Of a stretch of 58,094 nucleotides of DNA, positions 17,116 through 25,641 are shown piece after piece; the stretch's first letter is position 1; each line of letters begins with the position of its first letter. The position numbers and the translations under genes are program-made. This DNA is from Caballeronia arvi (GTDB lineage Bacteria; Pseudomonadota; Gammaproteobacteria; Burkholderiales; Burkholderiaceae), in the NCBI RefSeq assembly GCF_001544695.2, contig NZ_FCOM02000052.1, forward strand, positions 1-58,094. Reading direction: 5' to 3'. The notes beneath the pieces were generated by a model. The model was not told where the DNA came from. It saw only the letters and a program-made list of their open reading frames with translations, and did no database searches.

Positions 17116-17153
17116 GTCTATTCTAGACTTTTATTTTATTTTTGGTCTATATT
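17116..17153. promoter_or_regulatory. Overlapping divergent promoters with a GTCTA-N3-TAGAC operator
   Basis: A perfect inverted repeat GTCTA-TTC-TAGAC occupies 17116-17128 and a third GTCTA lies at 17145-17149. On plus, TAGACT (17124-17129) and TATATT (17148-17153) are 18 bases apart. On minus, TAGACC (17149-17144) and TAGAAT (17125-17120) are also 18 apart. The two promoters thus mirror each other, and each -35 is a TAGAC/GTCTA element. A repressor on the dyad would shut both directions. The regulator encoded at 15374-16039 is the obvious candidate. Confidence 0.5.
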
Positions 17154-17230
17154 TCCATGGAGCGCGTGGCGACGCCCGCGCCTGGCGCAACACGGACGGT
17201 GCAGGTTCACAAACGACTTTGGTGACGACA

Positions 17231-18013
17231 ATGAACTGGAAGATGATTTGCTTCGCGGGCGCAGCGAGCCTCGCGTTCACATTCGGCCTGGCGCATGCGG
17301 AATCGCAGACCTTGCGATTCGGCGTCGAGGCGTCGTATCCGCCGTTCGAGAGCAAGACGCCGACGGGCCAGCTCGAAGGCTTCGATATCGACATCGGCAA
17401 CGCGGTGTGTCAGCGCATCAAGATGAAGTGCGTTTGGGTCGAGAACAGCTTCGACGGGCTGATCCCTGCGCTGCAGGCGCGCAAGTTCGACGCGATCAAT
17501 TCGGCGATGAACATCTCGGCCAAGCGCAAGCAGGCGATCGACTTCACGCCGCCCATCTACGTGATGCCGATCCAGATGGTCGCGAAGCGCGGCTCGAACC
17601 TGCAGCCGACGCCCGCGAGCCTGAAGGGCAAGTCGGTGGGGGTACTGCAAGGCTCGACGCAGGAGGATTACGTGCGCAAGCACTGGGCGAGCGACGGCGT
17701 GCAGGTCGTCACGTATCAGAGCCAGGACCAAATCTTCGCGGACCTGTCGGCCGGGCGGCTCAACGGCGCCGTGCAGGAAGTGCAGACCGCGATCGACGGC
17801 TTCCTCGCGAAGCCCGAAGGCAAGGATTTCGATTTCGCGGGACCCGCGCTCTCCGATCCGTCCACGCTCGGCGAAGGCACCGGCATCGGCTTGCGCAAGG
17901 ACGATGCGGCGTTGAAGGCGAAGGTCGTCGCCGCGCTCGATTCGCTGAAGAAAGACGGCACGCTGAGCCAACTATCGCAAAAGTACTTCAAACGCGACAT
18001 CATTGCGAAATAA
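17231..18013 (+). CDS. Periplasmic amino-acid binding protein of an ABC importer
   Basis: The 260-residue protein has a Sec signal (cut after GLAHA), then LRFGVEASYPPFESK, GFDIDIGNAVC, NSFDGLIPALQARKFDAI and the STLGEGTGIGL region, all typical of the lysine/arginine/ornithine-histidine class. It binds a basic or polar amino acid in the periplasm. The ATG at 17231 has only a weak SD (GGTGA), but the signal peptide fixes it. The FAD dehydrogenase follows by 22 bases. No permease or ATPase is adjacent, so it must borrow one encoded elsewhere. Confidence 0.9.
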   Translation: MNWKMICFAGAASLAFTFGLAHAESQTLRFGVEASYPPFESKTPTGQLEGFDIDIGNAVCQRIKMKCVWVENSFDGLIPALQARKFDAINSAMNISAKRKQAIDFTPPIYVMPIQMVAKRGSNLQPTPASLKGKSVGVLQGSTQEDYVRKHWASDGVQVVTYQSQDQIFADLSAGRLNGAVQEVQTAIDGFLAKPEGKDFDFAGPALSDPSTLGEGTGIGLRKDDAALKAKVVAALDSLKKDGTLSQLSQKYFKRDIIAK

Positions 18014-18035
18014 GGACTTCATCAGGCATCGGAAC

Positions 18036-19277
18036 ATGGCTCAGGACGTGATCGTGCTCGGCGCGGGCATCGTGGGAGTTAGCGTGGCGCTGCATCTGCG
18101 GCAGCGCGGATGGCAGGTGACGCTCGTCGACCGCCGCGCGCCCGGCGAGGCGACGAGTTTCGGCAATGCGGGGCTGATCGAGGCGTCGTCGGTCGTGCCT
18201 TATGCGTTTCCGCGCGACTGGGGCACCGTGCTGAAGTTCGCGATGAACCGCTCGACCGCGCTGCGCTACGACCTGCGCTCGCTGCCCGCGTATGCGCCGT
18301 GGCTCGCGCGGTTCTGGTGGGAGTCGGCGCCCGCGCGCCTCGCCGCCGCCGCACGCGACATGCTGCCGCTCATCGGTAAAAGCGTGGCCGAACACGAGGC
18401 GCTGATTTCGCGGGCCGGTCTCGCCGATCTCGTGCGGCCCACGGGCTGGCTCGAAGCCTATCGATCGCGCGAGCAGTTCGAGCGGGAAGCGAGCGCCGCC
18501 GTACAGATCGCGGGCGAGCACGGGCTCGGCATGAACCTGCTCGACGCGAGCGCGCTGCATCGGCTGGAGGCATCGCTCGATGGCGGCTATGCCGGCGCGA
18601 TCCACTGGACCGACCCGCGCAGCGTGATCGATCCGGGCGCGCTGACGAAAGGTTATGCGGCGCTTTTCGAGCGCGAGGGCGGACGCATCCTGACCGGCGA
18701 CGCCGCGACGCTCGAACCCTCGGGAAGCGGCTGGCGCGTGATGACAGCGAGCGGGCCGGTCGAGGCGCAGGCAGCGGTGGTGGCGCTCGGCGTCTGGTCC
18801 GGCGATCTCGCGCGCAAGTTCGGCTACCGCGTGCCGCTCATGGCCAAGCGCGGGTACCACATGCACTACGCAAGCGATGGACGGGCCGCGCTGGGAAGAC
18901 CCGTAGTCGATATCGAGAACGGCTATGTCGTCGCGCCAATGCGGCGCGGCTTGCGCCTGACCACCGGCGTCGAGCTCGCCCGCCCCGGCAGGCCGCCGAG
19001 CCCGGTGCAGCTCGAACGGGCGGAGCGGCTCGCGCGGCCGGTGTTCGGCCTCGGCGCGCGGATCGACGAATCGCCGTGGCTCGGGCTACGGCCTTGCACG
19101 CCGGACATGCGTCCGGTGATCGGGCCGGCGGATCGTCACCCCGGCCTCTGGTTCGCATTCGGGCACGCGCATCATGGCCTCACGCTCGGTCCGGTGACGG
19201 GAAGGCTCGTCGGCGAAATGATGAATGGCGAAGCGGGTTTCACCGATCCGCGTCCTTACCGGGTGGGAAGGTTCTAA
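18036..19277 (+). CDS. FAD-dependent D-amino-acid dehydrogenase (DadA-like)
   Basis: The 413-residue flavoprotein opens with the Rossmann motif VIVLGAGIVGVS and ends with GLRPCTPDMRPVIG and GHAHHGLTLGPVTGRL, the arrangement of small DadA-type dehydrogenases. Such enzymes oxidise D-amino acids to 2-oxo acids and pass electrons to quinones at the membrane. The ATG at 18036 is preceded by CGGAAC. It is cotranscribed with the binding-protein gene, suggesting the bound amino acid is its substrate. Length and motifs favour DadA over the shorter DauA, although the module resembles dauBAR. Proline or hydroxyproline oxidation is another option. Confidence 0.87.
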   Translation: MAQDVIVLGAGIVGVSVALHLRQRGWQVTLVDRRAPGEATSFGNAGLIEASSVVPYAFPRDWGTVLKFAMNRSTALRYDLRSLPAYAPWLARFWWESAPARLAAAARDMLPLIGKSVAEHEALISRAGLADLVRPTGWLEAYRSREQFEREASAAVQIAGEHGLGMNLLDASALHRLEASLDGGYAGAIHWTDPRSVIDPGALTKGYAALFEREGGRILTGDAATLEPSGSGWRVMTASGPVEAQAAVVALGVWSGDLARKFGYRVPLMAKRGYHMHYASDGRAALGRPVVDIENGYVVAPMRRGLRLTTGVELARPGRPPSPVQLERAERLARPVFGLGARIDESPWLGLRPCTPDMRPVIGPADRHPGLWFAFGHAHHGLTLGPVTGRLVGEMMNGEAGFTDPRPYRVGRF

Positions 19278-19285
19278 CAGGACCG

Positions 19286-20635
19286 TCAGCAAAGATCCGC
19301 GGTTTCGCGGCGCTCGAATCGCCTAACACCGCCAAGGGCCGCCGCGAGCAGCGCGATCGCCAAAAACACGGTGGCGAGATCGAAGAACAGTCGTTCCACA
19401 GGCAGATGCATCGACAGCAGCACGCCGCCGAGCAACGATCCGGCGACCGAGCCGAGCTTGCCGATACCAATCGCGGAGCCGACGCCCGTCGAGCGCAGCG
19501 CCGTCGGATAAACCATGCCGGACACTGCATAGAGCGCGAACTGGCTACCGATCACGCAGACACCGCTCGCGAACACGGCCGCGAAGAGCCAGCCGGTCGG
19601 CATCGGCATGCCGAGCGATGCGGCGATGGGGCAACCGGTCATCGCGAGCAACAGGATCACGCGCACGCCGAATCGATCGACAGAGCGGCTCAGCGCAAGC
19701 GCGCCGATCGTGCCGCCCACCGGAAACATCATCGCGGCCTGCGCCGCACGCGCCGGCGCGAGCGTGCCCATGCTGAACAGAATCGGCAGCCAGTTCTGCA
19801 GGAAGTGCAGCGCGAGCGAATTCAGGATGAAGATCGCCCACAGCAGCGGCGTCACTTTCGCAAGGCCGCCCTGAAACAACGCGGCCGGCCGCACGCGCAC
19901 GCGCGCCTCGTCGTCGACGACATAACGCACCGCCTCACCATCGGTTTCTGCGCCGAGACGTCGCGCGATGCGGCGAATCCCGCGGGTGTCGCGCCCGCTC
20001 ACGATCAGGAAGCGGATCGATTCGGGCAGCAGCGCGAACGACGCCAGCGCCACGACGATCGCCGCGATGCCGCCCACCGTGAACAGGACGGGCCAGCCGA
20101 AGCGCGGCAGCAGCCACGATGCGACCGCCCCGCCACCGCCCGCGCCGACCGAAAAGCCGGAGAACATCAGCGTGATCCAGGTTGCGCGGCGTGCCTTGGG
20201 CGCGTATTCGGATACGAGCGCGACCGTGTTCGGCACGACGCCGCCCATGCCGATGCCCGCGAGAAAGCGCAGCAGCGTCAGTTGATCGAGCGAGTCCGCA
20301 TATCCGCACAGGAACGTCAGGATGCCGAATGAAAGCGAACCGTAGATTATCGTGAGCCGCCGGCCATAGCGGTCGCCGCTGACGCCGAGCAACAGCGATC
20401 CCACGAGCACGCCGAAGAGCCCGACGCCGAACACGCGTCCAAAACCGGCCGCATTGGTGTGCCAGGCATGCATCAGCGCGGGCGCAGCGAAGGCTGCGGT
20501 GACCTGATCGTAGCCGTCGATCAATACGATCAGAAAGCACCACAGGATCAGCAAAAGCGCGAATCCGCCGAGCTTCTGGCGCTCGATCAGCGCCGATACG
20601 TCGACGGTGGTTTCGCGTGCGGCAAGGGTGCTCAT
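19286..20635 (-). CDS. AAHS-family aromatic acid:H+ symporter (MFS), copy 1
   Basis: The 449-residue, twelve-helix transporter has AAHS hallmarks: CFLIVLIDGYDQ in helix 1, GDRYGRR in loop 2-3, GIGMGGVVPN, and FLQNWLPIL in helix 7. The family imports protocatechuate, hydroxybenzoates, gallate or similar acids with protons. I chose the ATG at 20635 with GAGGAG upstream. It lies downstream of a second AAHS gene on the same strand, separated by an intrinsic terminator. It ends eight bases from the end of the D-amino-acid dehydrogenase gene. Confidence 0.9.
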   Translation of the reverse strand: MSTLAARETTVDVSALIERQKLGGFALLLILWCFLIVLIDGYDQVTAAFAAPALMHAWHTNAAGFGRVFGVGLFGVLVGSLLLGVSGDRYGRRLTIIYGSLSFGILTFLCGYADSLDQLTLLRFLAGIGMGGVVPNTVALVSEYAPKARRATWITLMFSGFSVGAGGGGAVASWLLPRFGWPVLFTVGGIAAIVVALASFALLPESIRFLIVSGRDTRGIRRIARRLGAETDGEAVRYVVDDEARVRVRPAALFQGGLAKVTPLLWAIFILNSLALHFLQNWLPILFSMGTLAPARAAQAAMMFPVGGTIGALALSRSVDRFGVRVILLLAMTGCPIAASLGMPMPTGWLFAAVFASGVCVIGSQFALYAVSGMVYPTALRSTGVGSAIGIGKLGSVAGSLLGGVLLSMHLPVERLFFDLATVFLAIALLAAALGGVRRFERRETADLC

Positions 20636-20690
20636 GGTCGCGTCGTCTCCTCTATTTTTATTAGCCATCCGAAACAATGATGTATCGATG

Positions 20691-20720
20691 AAAACGCCGC
20701 CGCGTGTCAGCGCGGCGGCG
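20691..20720 (-). terminator. Intrinsic terminator between the two AAHS genes
   Basis: CGCCGCCGCG (20695-20704), a six-base loop and CGCGGCGGCG (20711-20720) form a perfect 10-bp stem. On the minus strand it is followed by TTTT (20694-20691). It lies just after the stop of the 461-residue AAHS gene, so most transcripts from the porin side should end here. Confidence 0.75.
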
Positions 20721-20726
20721 GTAGAG

Positions 20727-22112
20727 TTACGAGTCCTGGACCAGCGAGCCCCGCGCCGGTTCGACAGCCGAAGCAACGGCTTGCGTCTCGCCGAAACGCT
20801 TGCGATAAAGCAGCGCGAGGATCGTCGAGAACACAGCGGCGACGAGGAACAGCAGCGAGGCGGCGTAGAACAGTTGCGCGATCGGCAAGTGCATCGAGAG
20901 CAGCAGGCCGCCGATCACCGGTCCGGACACCGAGCCGATCTTGCCTACCGAAATCGCGCTGCCGACGCCCGCGGAGCGGAACGACGTCGGATAGATCATG
21001 CCGGCGACCGCATACAGACCGTACTGCGCGCCCACCACGCAAAAGCCGGTCGCGAAGACCGCGAGCATGAGCCAGCCCTGCGACGAGCCGTGACCGAGCG
21101 ATGCGACCACCGGAAGGCCGATCACGGGCAGCGAGATGATCGCCGCGACGCCGTGGCGGTCGACGAAGCGGCAGAGCACGAGACCGCCGATCACGCCGCC
21201 CACGGAGAACATCATCGTGATGAGGCCCGCGCCGCGCGGATCGATACCCATGCCTTCCATCAGAATCGGCAGCCAGTTCTGCAGGAAATAGAGCGCCATC
21301 GAGTTCACGATGAACACGATCCAGAGCAGCGGCGTGATGGCGGCGAGGCCATCGGAGAAAATCAGCTTCAGCACGAAGCGCTGCTTTTCGCGCACTTCGC
21401 CGGGCACGAACAGCGCGTCGGCGGGAATCTTCAGTTCGGGACGCAGGCGCGCCACGAGCTTGCGCAGCACCTGCGGATCGCGCTGCCGGATCACGAGCAG
21501 CTTCGCGGATTCGGGCAGCGTGAAGATCAGCAGCACCGCGACGAGCAACGAGCCGACGCCGCCGACCGCGAACATGACAGGCCAGCCGAAGCGATGAATC
21601 AGCGCCGACGAGACCGCGCCGCCCGAGCCTGCCCCGATCGAAAAGCCCGAGAACATCAGCGTGACCCACGTCGCGCGCAGCCGCTTCGGCGCATATTCCG
21701 CGACCAGTGCGACCGAGTTCGGCACCACGCCGCCCATGCCGATGCCGGCCAGAAAGCGCAGCAGCATCAACTCCTGCAGCGAGGTCACCCACACCGAAGC
21801 CCAGGTCAGCGCGCCGAAGAAAAGGCTGCCGATGATGATGGCCTTCTTGCGGCCGAGCCGGTCGCCGAGATAGCCGAAGATGAACGAGCCGATCAGCGTG
21901 CCGAGCAGACCCGCGCCGAACACGGGGCCGAATCCGCCGCGTGAGACGTGCCAGTCCTTGATGATGGCGGGCGCCGCGAACGACACGGCCGTCTGATCGT
22001 AGCCATCCATCAGCATGATCAGGAAACACCAGAAGAGCAGACCGGCGGCGAAGCGTCCCGTCTTCTGCTCTTCTATCAATGTCGCGATGTTGAAAGTGCG
22101 GTCTGCTTGCAT
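20727..22112 (-). CDS. AAHS-family aromatic acid:H+ symporter (MFS), copy 2
   Basis: The 461-residue protein repeats the AAHS pattern: CFLIMLMDGYDQTAVSFAAP, GDRLGRKK, GIGMGGVVPNSVALVAEYAP (20 residues) and FLQNWLPIL, with a longer C-terminal tail. It is clearly a paralog of the neighbouring symporter. The ATG at 22112 has GGGA upstream. It follows the porin by 162 bases on the minus strand, and the porin is divergent from the UbiX/UbiD cluster. It is the likely inner-membrane importer for that cluster's aromatic acid. Confidence 0.9.
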   Translation of the reverse strand: MQADRTFNIATLIEEQKTGRFAAGLLFWCFLIMLMDGYDQTAVSFAAPAIIKDWHVSRGGFGPVFGAGLLGTLIGSFIFGYLGDRLGRKKAIIIGSLFFGALTWASVWVTSLQELMLLRFLAGIGMGGVVPNSVALVAEYAPKRLRATWVTLMFSGFSIGAGSGGAVSSALIHRFGWPVMFAVGGVGSLLVAVLLIFTLPESAKLLVIRQRDPQVLRKLVARLRPELKIPADALFVPGEVREKQRFVLKLIFSDGLAAITPLLWIVFIVNSMALYFLQNWLPILMEGMGIDPRGAGLITMMFSVGGVIGGLVLCRFVDRHGVAAIISLPVIGLPVVASLGHGSSQGWLMLAVFATGFCVVGAQYGLYAVAGMIYPTSFRSAGVGSAISVGKIGSVSGPVIGGLLLSMHLPIAQLFYAASLLFLVAAVFSTILALLYRKRFGETQAVASAVEPARGSLVQDS

Positions 22113-22274
22113 GTATGTCCCATTTACATCTCGTGACGGCGCCGCGGCCGGAGCCACAATATAAAAGTCGGCCCCGCGCGGCTCAATCAAAAAGAAACGA
22201 TGAAGCGATCGAAATAAGTGAAGAATCCGCCTCGCACGCTCATTCGCTTCCCGTCTGCACTGCGTTGCGCCTCG

Positions 22275-23366
22275 TCAGAACATGTGATTCACGCCGATGC
22301 GCGCGACCGTCTGGCTGCCGCTCGACGAAGGCTGGTACCCGAACTGCGCGGCGCGTGCGCCGGGCCCCGAAGCGCGTTGCACGCCCACGCCCGCGTACAC
22401 CTGCGTGCGCTTCGACAGATAATCGGTCAGGAACAGGTTGTACTGGTTGATCGTGAGCCCTTGAAACAGCGAGTGATTCACGGACAGCCCGAGGATGAAA
22501 AAGCCCAGGTTGCCGACCAGTTCCGTGTTCACGCCCGCCTGATAGTTGTTCAGCGAGGCCGAACCGCGCGCGTTCTCGAGCTTGACGCCGGAATACGTGA
22601 CGTGCGGCGTGAAAATGCCGATCTTCACCGAAGCGCCGGCGGCGAGCGTGCTGTAGCGGCTGGCATTGAACATCGTGCCCTGTCTCAGCGGCTGGCCGAG
22701 CAGCGAGTTCAGGCTGAAGGTGCCGAAGATGTCGGCCGTGCGGTTATGCGACATCGTGTACGCGATGCCGAAATTCACCGTGCCGCTCGAATACTGCCCG
22801 CCGACGCTGTACTGACGCCCCGCGCTGAAATCGCCCGCCTGGTTGCCGAACGCGTTCATCGCGCCGAGCTGGAAGCCGTGGAAATTGATCGTCTCGTACT
22901 TCACGGCGTTGTTGAGGGCGTGCGTATTCGCGAGGCCGTCGAGATTGCCGGGCGTGTAGTACGACGAGATGCCCGGCACCGAGTTGTTCAGCCGCCCGAC
23001 GTACTGATAGATATAGTCATTGATGTTCCCGAAGCTGAGCGAGCCCCAGCGATCGTTCGAGAGGCCCACGTAGGCGTCGCGGTTGAAGAAGCTCGTCGGA
23101 TTGATCTGCGCGCCGGTGTTGCTCAGAAAGCCCGATTCGAGCCGGGCGAACGCCGCATTGCCGCCGCCCAGGTCCTCCTTGATCAACAGTCCCCAGCGGT
23201 CCGGCTGACGCTTGCCGGCCGATTCCTGGTACAGATGTTTGCCCTGAGAGTTCGACACGAAATCCACACCAAGGTCGATGCTCCCATACAGCGTCACGGA
23301 CGACTGCGCCCACGCAGGGCCAGCCAGGATCGCGGCGCAGCCGCCGACGAGCAGACAAGTTCTCAA
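22275..23366 (-). CDS. General porin, first of four (TTG start)
   Basis: The 363-residue outer-membrane trimeric porin has a signal peptide ending GPAWA, then QSSVTLYGSIDLGVDF, and ends in Phe after GVNHMF as barrel proteins do. No ATG fits; the frame starts at a TTG at 23366 with GGAGA six bases upstream. It faces the ubiX-like gene across 267 bases and precedes an AAHS symporter gene on the same strand. It probably admits the aromatic acid to the periplasm. Confidence 0.9.
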   Translation of the reverse strand: MRTCLLVGGCAAILAGPAWAQSSVTLYGSIDLGVDFVSNSQGKHLYQESAGKRQPDRWGLLIKEDLGGGNAAFARLESGFLSNTGAQINPTSFFNRDAYVGLSNDRWGSLSFGNINDYIYQYVGRLNNSVPGISSYYTPGNLDGLANTHALNNAVKYETINFHGFQLGAMNAFGNQAGDFSAGRQYSVGGQYSSGTVNFGIAYTMSHNRTADIFGTFSLNSLLGQPLRQGTMFNASRYSTLAAGASVKIGIFTPHVTYSGVKLENARGSASLNNYQAGVNTELVGNLGFFILGLSVNHSLFQGLTINQYNLFLTDYLSKRTQVYAGVGVQRASGPGARAAQFGYQPSSSGSQTVARIGVNHMF

Positions 23367-23486
23367 CCGAAGTCTCCAATGTTTTTATCTCTGGCCGGTC
23401 GCTCGCCGGCGCCGGCTTCTTGCATCGCTTATTCCCGATGCGGAACCGAGTTTAACCACTCCGATTCGCGTTTTGAATCACGAGTT

Positions 23487-23503
23487 ATTTATCAATCGAT
23501 AGA
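23487..23503. promoter_or_regulatory. Candidate operator ATTTATCAATCGATAGA, copy 1
   Basis: This 17-base sequence, with the core dyad TATC-AATC-GATA, lies between the divergent porin and ubiX-like genes. It matches 17 bases of the reverse complement of the larger palindrome at 24337-24362 on the other side of ubiX. Nearby is a smaller dyad, GGGTA-TT-TACCC (23524-23535). Two copies flanking one gene suggest one regulator acting on both promoters. Confidence 0.5.
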
Positions 23504-23633
23504 ACATCCCGAATACTCGGTCAGGGTATTTACCCATTAATTCAAAAAAGGCTCATAAGTTATCCGGTTGAATGAATTCACCGTGCTAACATCCGCGACG
23601 TTTAATTCATCACCGTTGAAACGGAGAGCACAG

Positions 23634-24212
23634 ATGCATTTCAGCGCAGTACAGCCCAGACGCATGATCGTGGGCATCAGCGGCGCATCGGGCGTCGTCT
23701 ACGGTGTCAGGCTGCTGCAGTTGCTCAGGCAGCTCGACATCGAATCGCATCTGGTGATGAGCCGCTCCGCGCAGGTCACGCTCGCGCACGAGTCGCCGTA
23801 CAGCGTCGCCGACGTCCGCGCGCTCGCCACGGTCACCTATCCGAACACGGACATCGGCGCGGCGATTTCGAGCGGATCGTTCCCCGTGATGGGCATGATC
23901 GTCGCGCCCTGCTCGATCCGCTCGCTCTCGGAGATCGCCACGGGCGTGACGAGCGGGCTGCTCTCGCGCGCCGCCGACGTCACGCTCAAGGAGCGCCGCC
24001 GGCTCGTGCTGATGGTTCGGGAAACGCCGCTGCATCTGGGCCACTTGCGCAGCATGACGAGCGTGACCGAAGCCGGAGCAATCGTCTATCCGCCGGTGCC
24101 GGCATTCTACGCGAACCCCGAATCGCTCGACGAAATGGTCGACCATACCCTCGGGCGCGTGCTCGATCTCTTCGGCATCGAATCCTCGGTCGTGCATCGC
24201 TGGGGCATGTGA
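23634..24212 (+). CDS. UbiX-type flavin prenyltransferase
   Basis: The 192-residue protein shows UbiX features: IVGISGASGVVYGVRLL at the FMN site, ISSGSFPVMGMIVAPCS (about residues 80-96), RRLVLMVRETPLHLGHL and a Tyr-Pro-Pro near IVYPPVPAFY. UbiX makes prenylated FMN from FMN and dimethylallyl phosphate; this cofactor is required by UbiD decarboxylases. A UbiD-type gene ends the same cluster at 34837, so this copy likely serves catabolism, not ubiquinone synthesis. The ATG at 23634 follows CGGAGAGCAC. Confidence 0.9.
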   Translation: MHFSAVQPRRMIVGISGASGVVYGVRLLQLLRQLDIESHLVMSRSAQVTLAHESPYSVADVRALATVTYPNTDIGAAISSGSFPVMGMIVAPCSIRSLSEIATGVTSGLLSRAADVTLKERRRLVLMVRETPLHLGHLRSMTSVTEAGAIVYPPVPAFYANPESLDEMVDHTLGRVLDLFGIESSVVHRWGM

Positions 24213-24305
24213 GACTCATGCGCGTCTTCATCGCGCATTATCAATTTTCGCTGATAACTCATTCGAATTCTTTTGCTTCTTTAGCGGCTGGCGTTCATTT
24301 AAAGT

Positions 24306-24327
24306 GGTTCCGTTTTAAAACGAAACC
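24306..24327. promoter_or_regulatory. 22-base near-perfect palindrome between ubiX and the monooxygenase gene
   Basis: GGTTCCGTTTT-AAAACGAAACC has one mismatched pair, and TTTAAA copies flank it outside (about 24297-24302 and 24331-24336), extending the symmetry. In RNA it could fold as a hairpin, so it may end the ubiX transcript or bind a regulator. It lies 9 bases before the second candidate operator. Confidence 0.45.
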
Positions 24328-24336
24328 CCATTTAAA

Positions 24337-24362
24337 AGATTTATCTATCGATTGATAAATCT
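24337..24362. promoter_or_regulatory. 26-base palindromic operator, copy 2
   Basis: AGATTTATC-N8-GATAAATCT has perfect 9-bp arms, and with the centre TATCGATT it is palindromic over all 26 bases except one pair. It lies 47 bases upstream of the FAD monooxygenase start. Its core recurs at 23487-23503. The form suits a dimeric regulator; the LysR gene at the cluster's end is one candidate. Confidence 0.55.
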
Positions 24363-24408
24363 TCTCGATAAGAGACAGCGTCAAATACGAAAGAGGTCGA
24401 AAGGTCGA

Positions 24409-25596
24409 ATGAAGATCGTCATTGCAGGGGCCGGTATCGGCGGTTTGACGGCGGGAGCCGCATTACTGAAAGCGGGTTTCGACGTCACCATTCTCGAACA
24501 GGCCAAGGCCCTGGGAGAAATCGGCGCGGGCGTGCAGTTGAGTCCGAACGCCACGCGCGTGCTTTACCGGATCGGCGTCGGTGAGCGCCTCGAACGCCTC
24601 GCATGCGAGCCGCCCGGCAAGCGCGTGCGTCTCTGGAACACGGGGCAGACCTGGCCGCTCTTCGATCTCGGCGCGGCATCGCGCGAAGTGTACGGCTTCC
24701 CCTACCTGACCGTGCACCGCGCGGACCTGCATGAAGCGCTCGTCGATGCGGTGCGCGCGTATCGGGCCGATGCGATCAGGCTCGATCACAAGGTCGAGTC
24801 GATCGTGCAGAAGGACGGCAAGGTCGAAGTTCAGACCGTCTCGGGCGCAACGTTCGAAGCGGACCTGCTGATCGGCGCGGACGGCGTGCACTCGCGCGTG
24901 CGCCGCGCGCTCTTCGGCGCGGACGAGCCCGTCTATTCGGGCGTGATGGCCTGGCGCGGCGTGATCGACGCCACGAAGCTGCCCGAGCATCTGCGCACGC
25001 CCTACGGCACGAACTGGGTCGGGCCGGGCGCGCACGTGATTCACTATCCGCTGCGCGGCCACCAGCTCGTCAACTTCGTCGGCGCGGTGGAGCGTGACGG
25101 CTGGCAGGTCGAGTCGTGGTCGGAGCGCGGCACCATCGACGAATGTCTGGCCGATTTCGCCGGCTGGCACGAAGACGTCCGCACCATGATCTCGGCCATC
25201 GACGTGCCCTATAAGTGGGCGCTCATGATCCGCGAGCCGATGACGCGCTGGACCTCGGGCAACGCCACGCTGCTCGGCGACGCCTGCCATCCCACGCTGC
25301 CGTTCCTCGCGCAGGGCGCGGGCATGGCGCTCGAAGACGGCTACCTGATCGCGCGCTGCCTCGCACGCCATGCGAACGATCTGCCGCATGCGCTCGAACG
25401 CTACGAGTCGCTGCGCCTCGAGCGCACGTCGCGCATCGTGCGCGGCTCGGCGGCCAACACGAAGCGCTTCCACAATCCCGCGCTCGCGCATGCGGAAGGC
25501 GCGGCGGAATACGTCGATCGCGAGTGGAGTGAAGAGCGCGTGAAGGAACGCTACAACTGGCTGTTCGAATACGACGTCGATACCGTCGAAGTCTAG
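24409..25596 (+). CDS. Class A FAD-dependent aromatic monooxygenase
   Basis: The 395-residue flavoprotein has all three class A marks: GAGIGGLTAG at the N-terminus, LLIGADGVHSRVR near residue 160 (DG motif), and LLGDACHPTLPFLAQGAGMA near residue 290 (GD motif). It is closest in pattern to salicylate 1-hydroxylase, 3-hydroxybenzoate 6-hydroxylase and 6-hydroxynicotinate 3-monooxygenase. It would hydroxylate, perhaps with decarboxylation, an aromatic hydroxy acid using NAD(P)H and O2. The ATG at 24409 follows AAGGTCG. It begins the main run of the cluster, 45 bases before the VOC gene. Confidence 0.88.
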   Translation: MKIVIAGAGIGGLTAGAALLKAGFDVTILEQAKALGEIGAGVQLSPNATRVLYRIGVGERLERLACEPPGKRVRLWNTGQTWPLFDLGAASREVYGFPYLTVHRADLHEALVDAVRAYRADAIRLDHKVESIVQKDGKVEVQTVSGATFEADLLIGADGVHSRVRRALFGADEPVYSGVMAWRGVIDATKLPEHLRTPYGTNWVGPGAHVIHYPLRGHQLVNFVGAVERDGWQVESWSERGTIDECLADFAGWHEDVRTMISAIDVPYKWALMIREPMTRWTSGNATLLGDACHPTLPFLAQGAGMALEDGYLIARCLARHANDLPHALERYESLRLERTSRIVRGSAANTKRFHNPALAHAEGAAEYVDREWSEERVKERYNWLFEYDVDTVEV

Positions 25597-25641
25597 AGCG
25601 GGCGCAGCCCGCCTCATCACGCCGCATCAAGGAGACACAAC

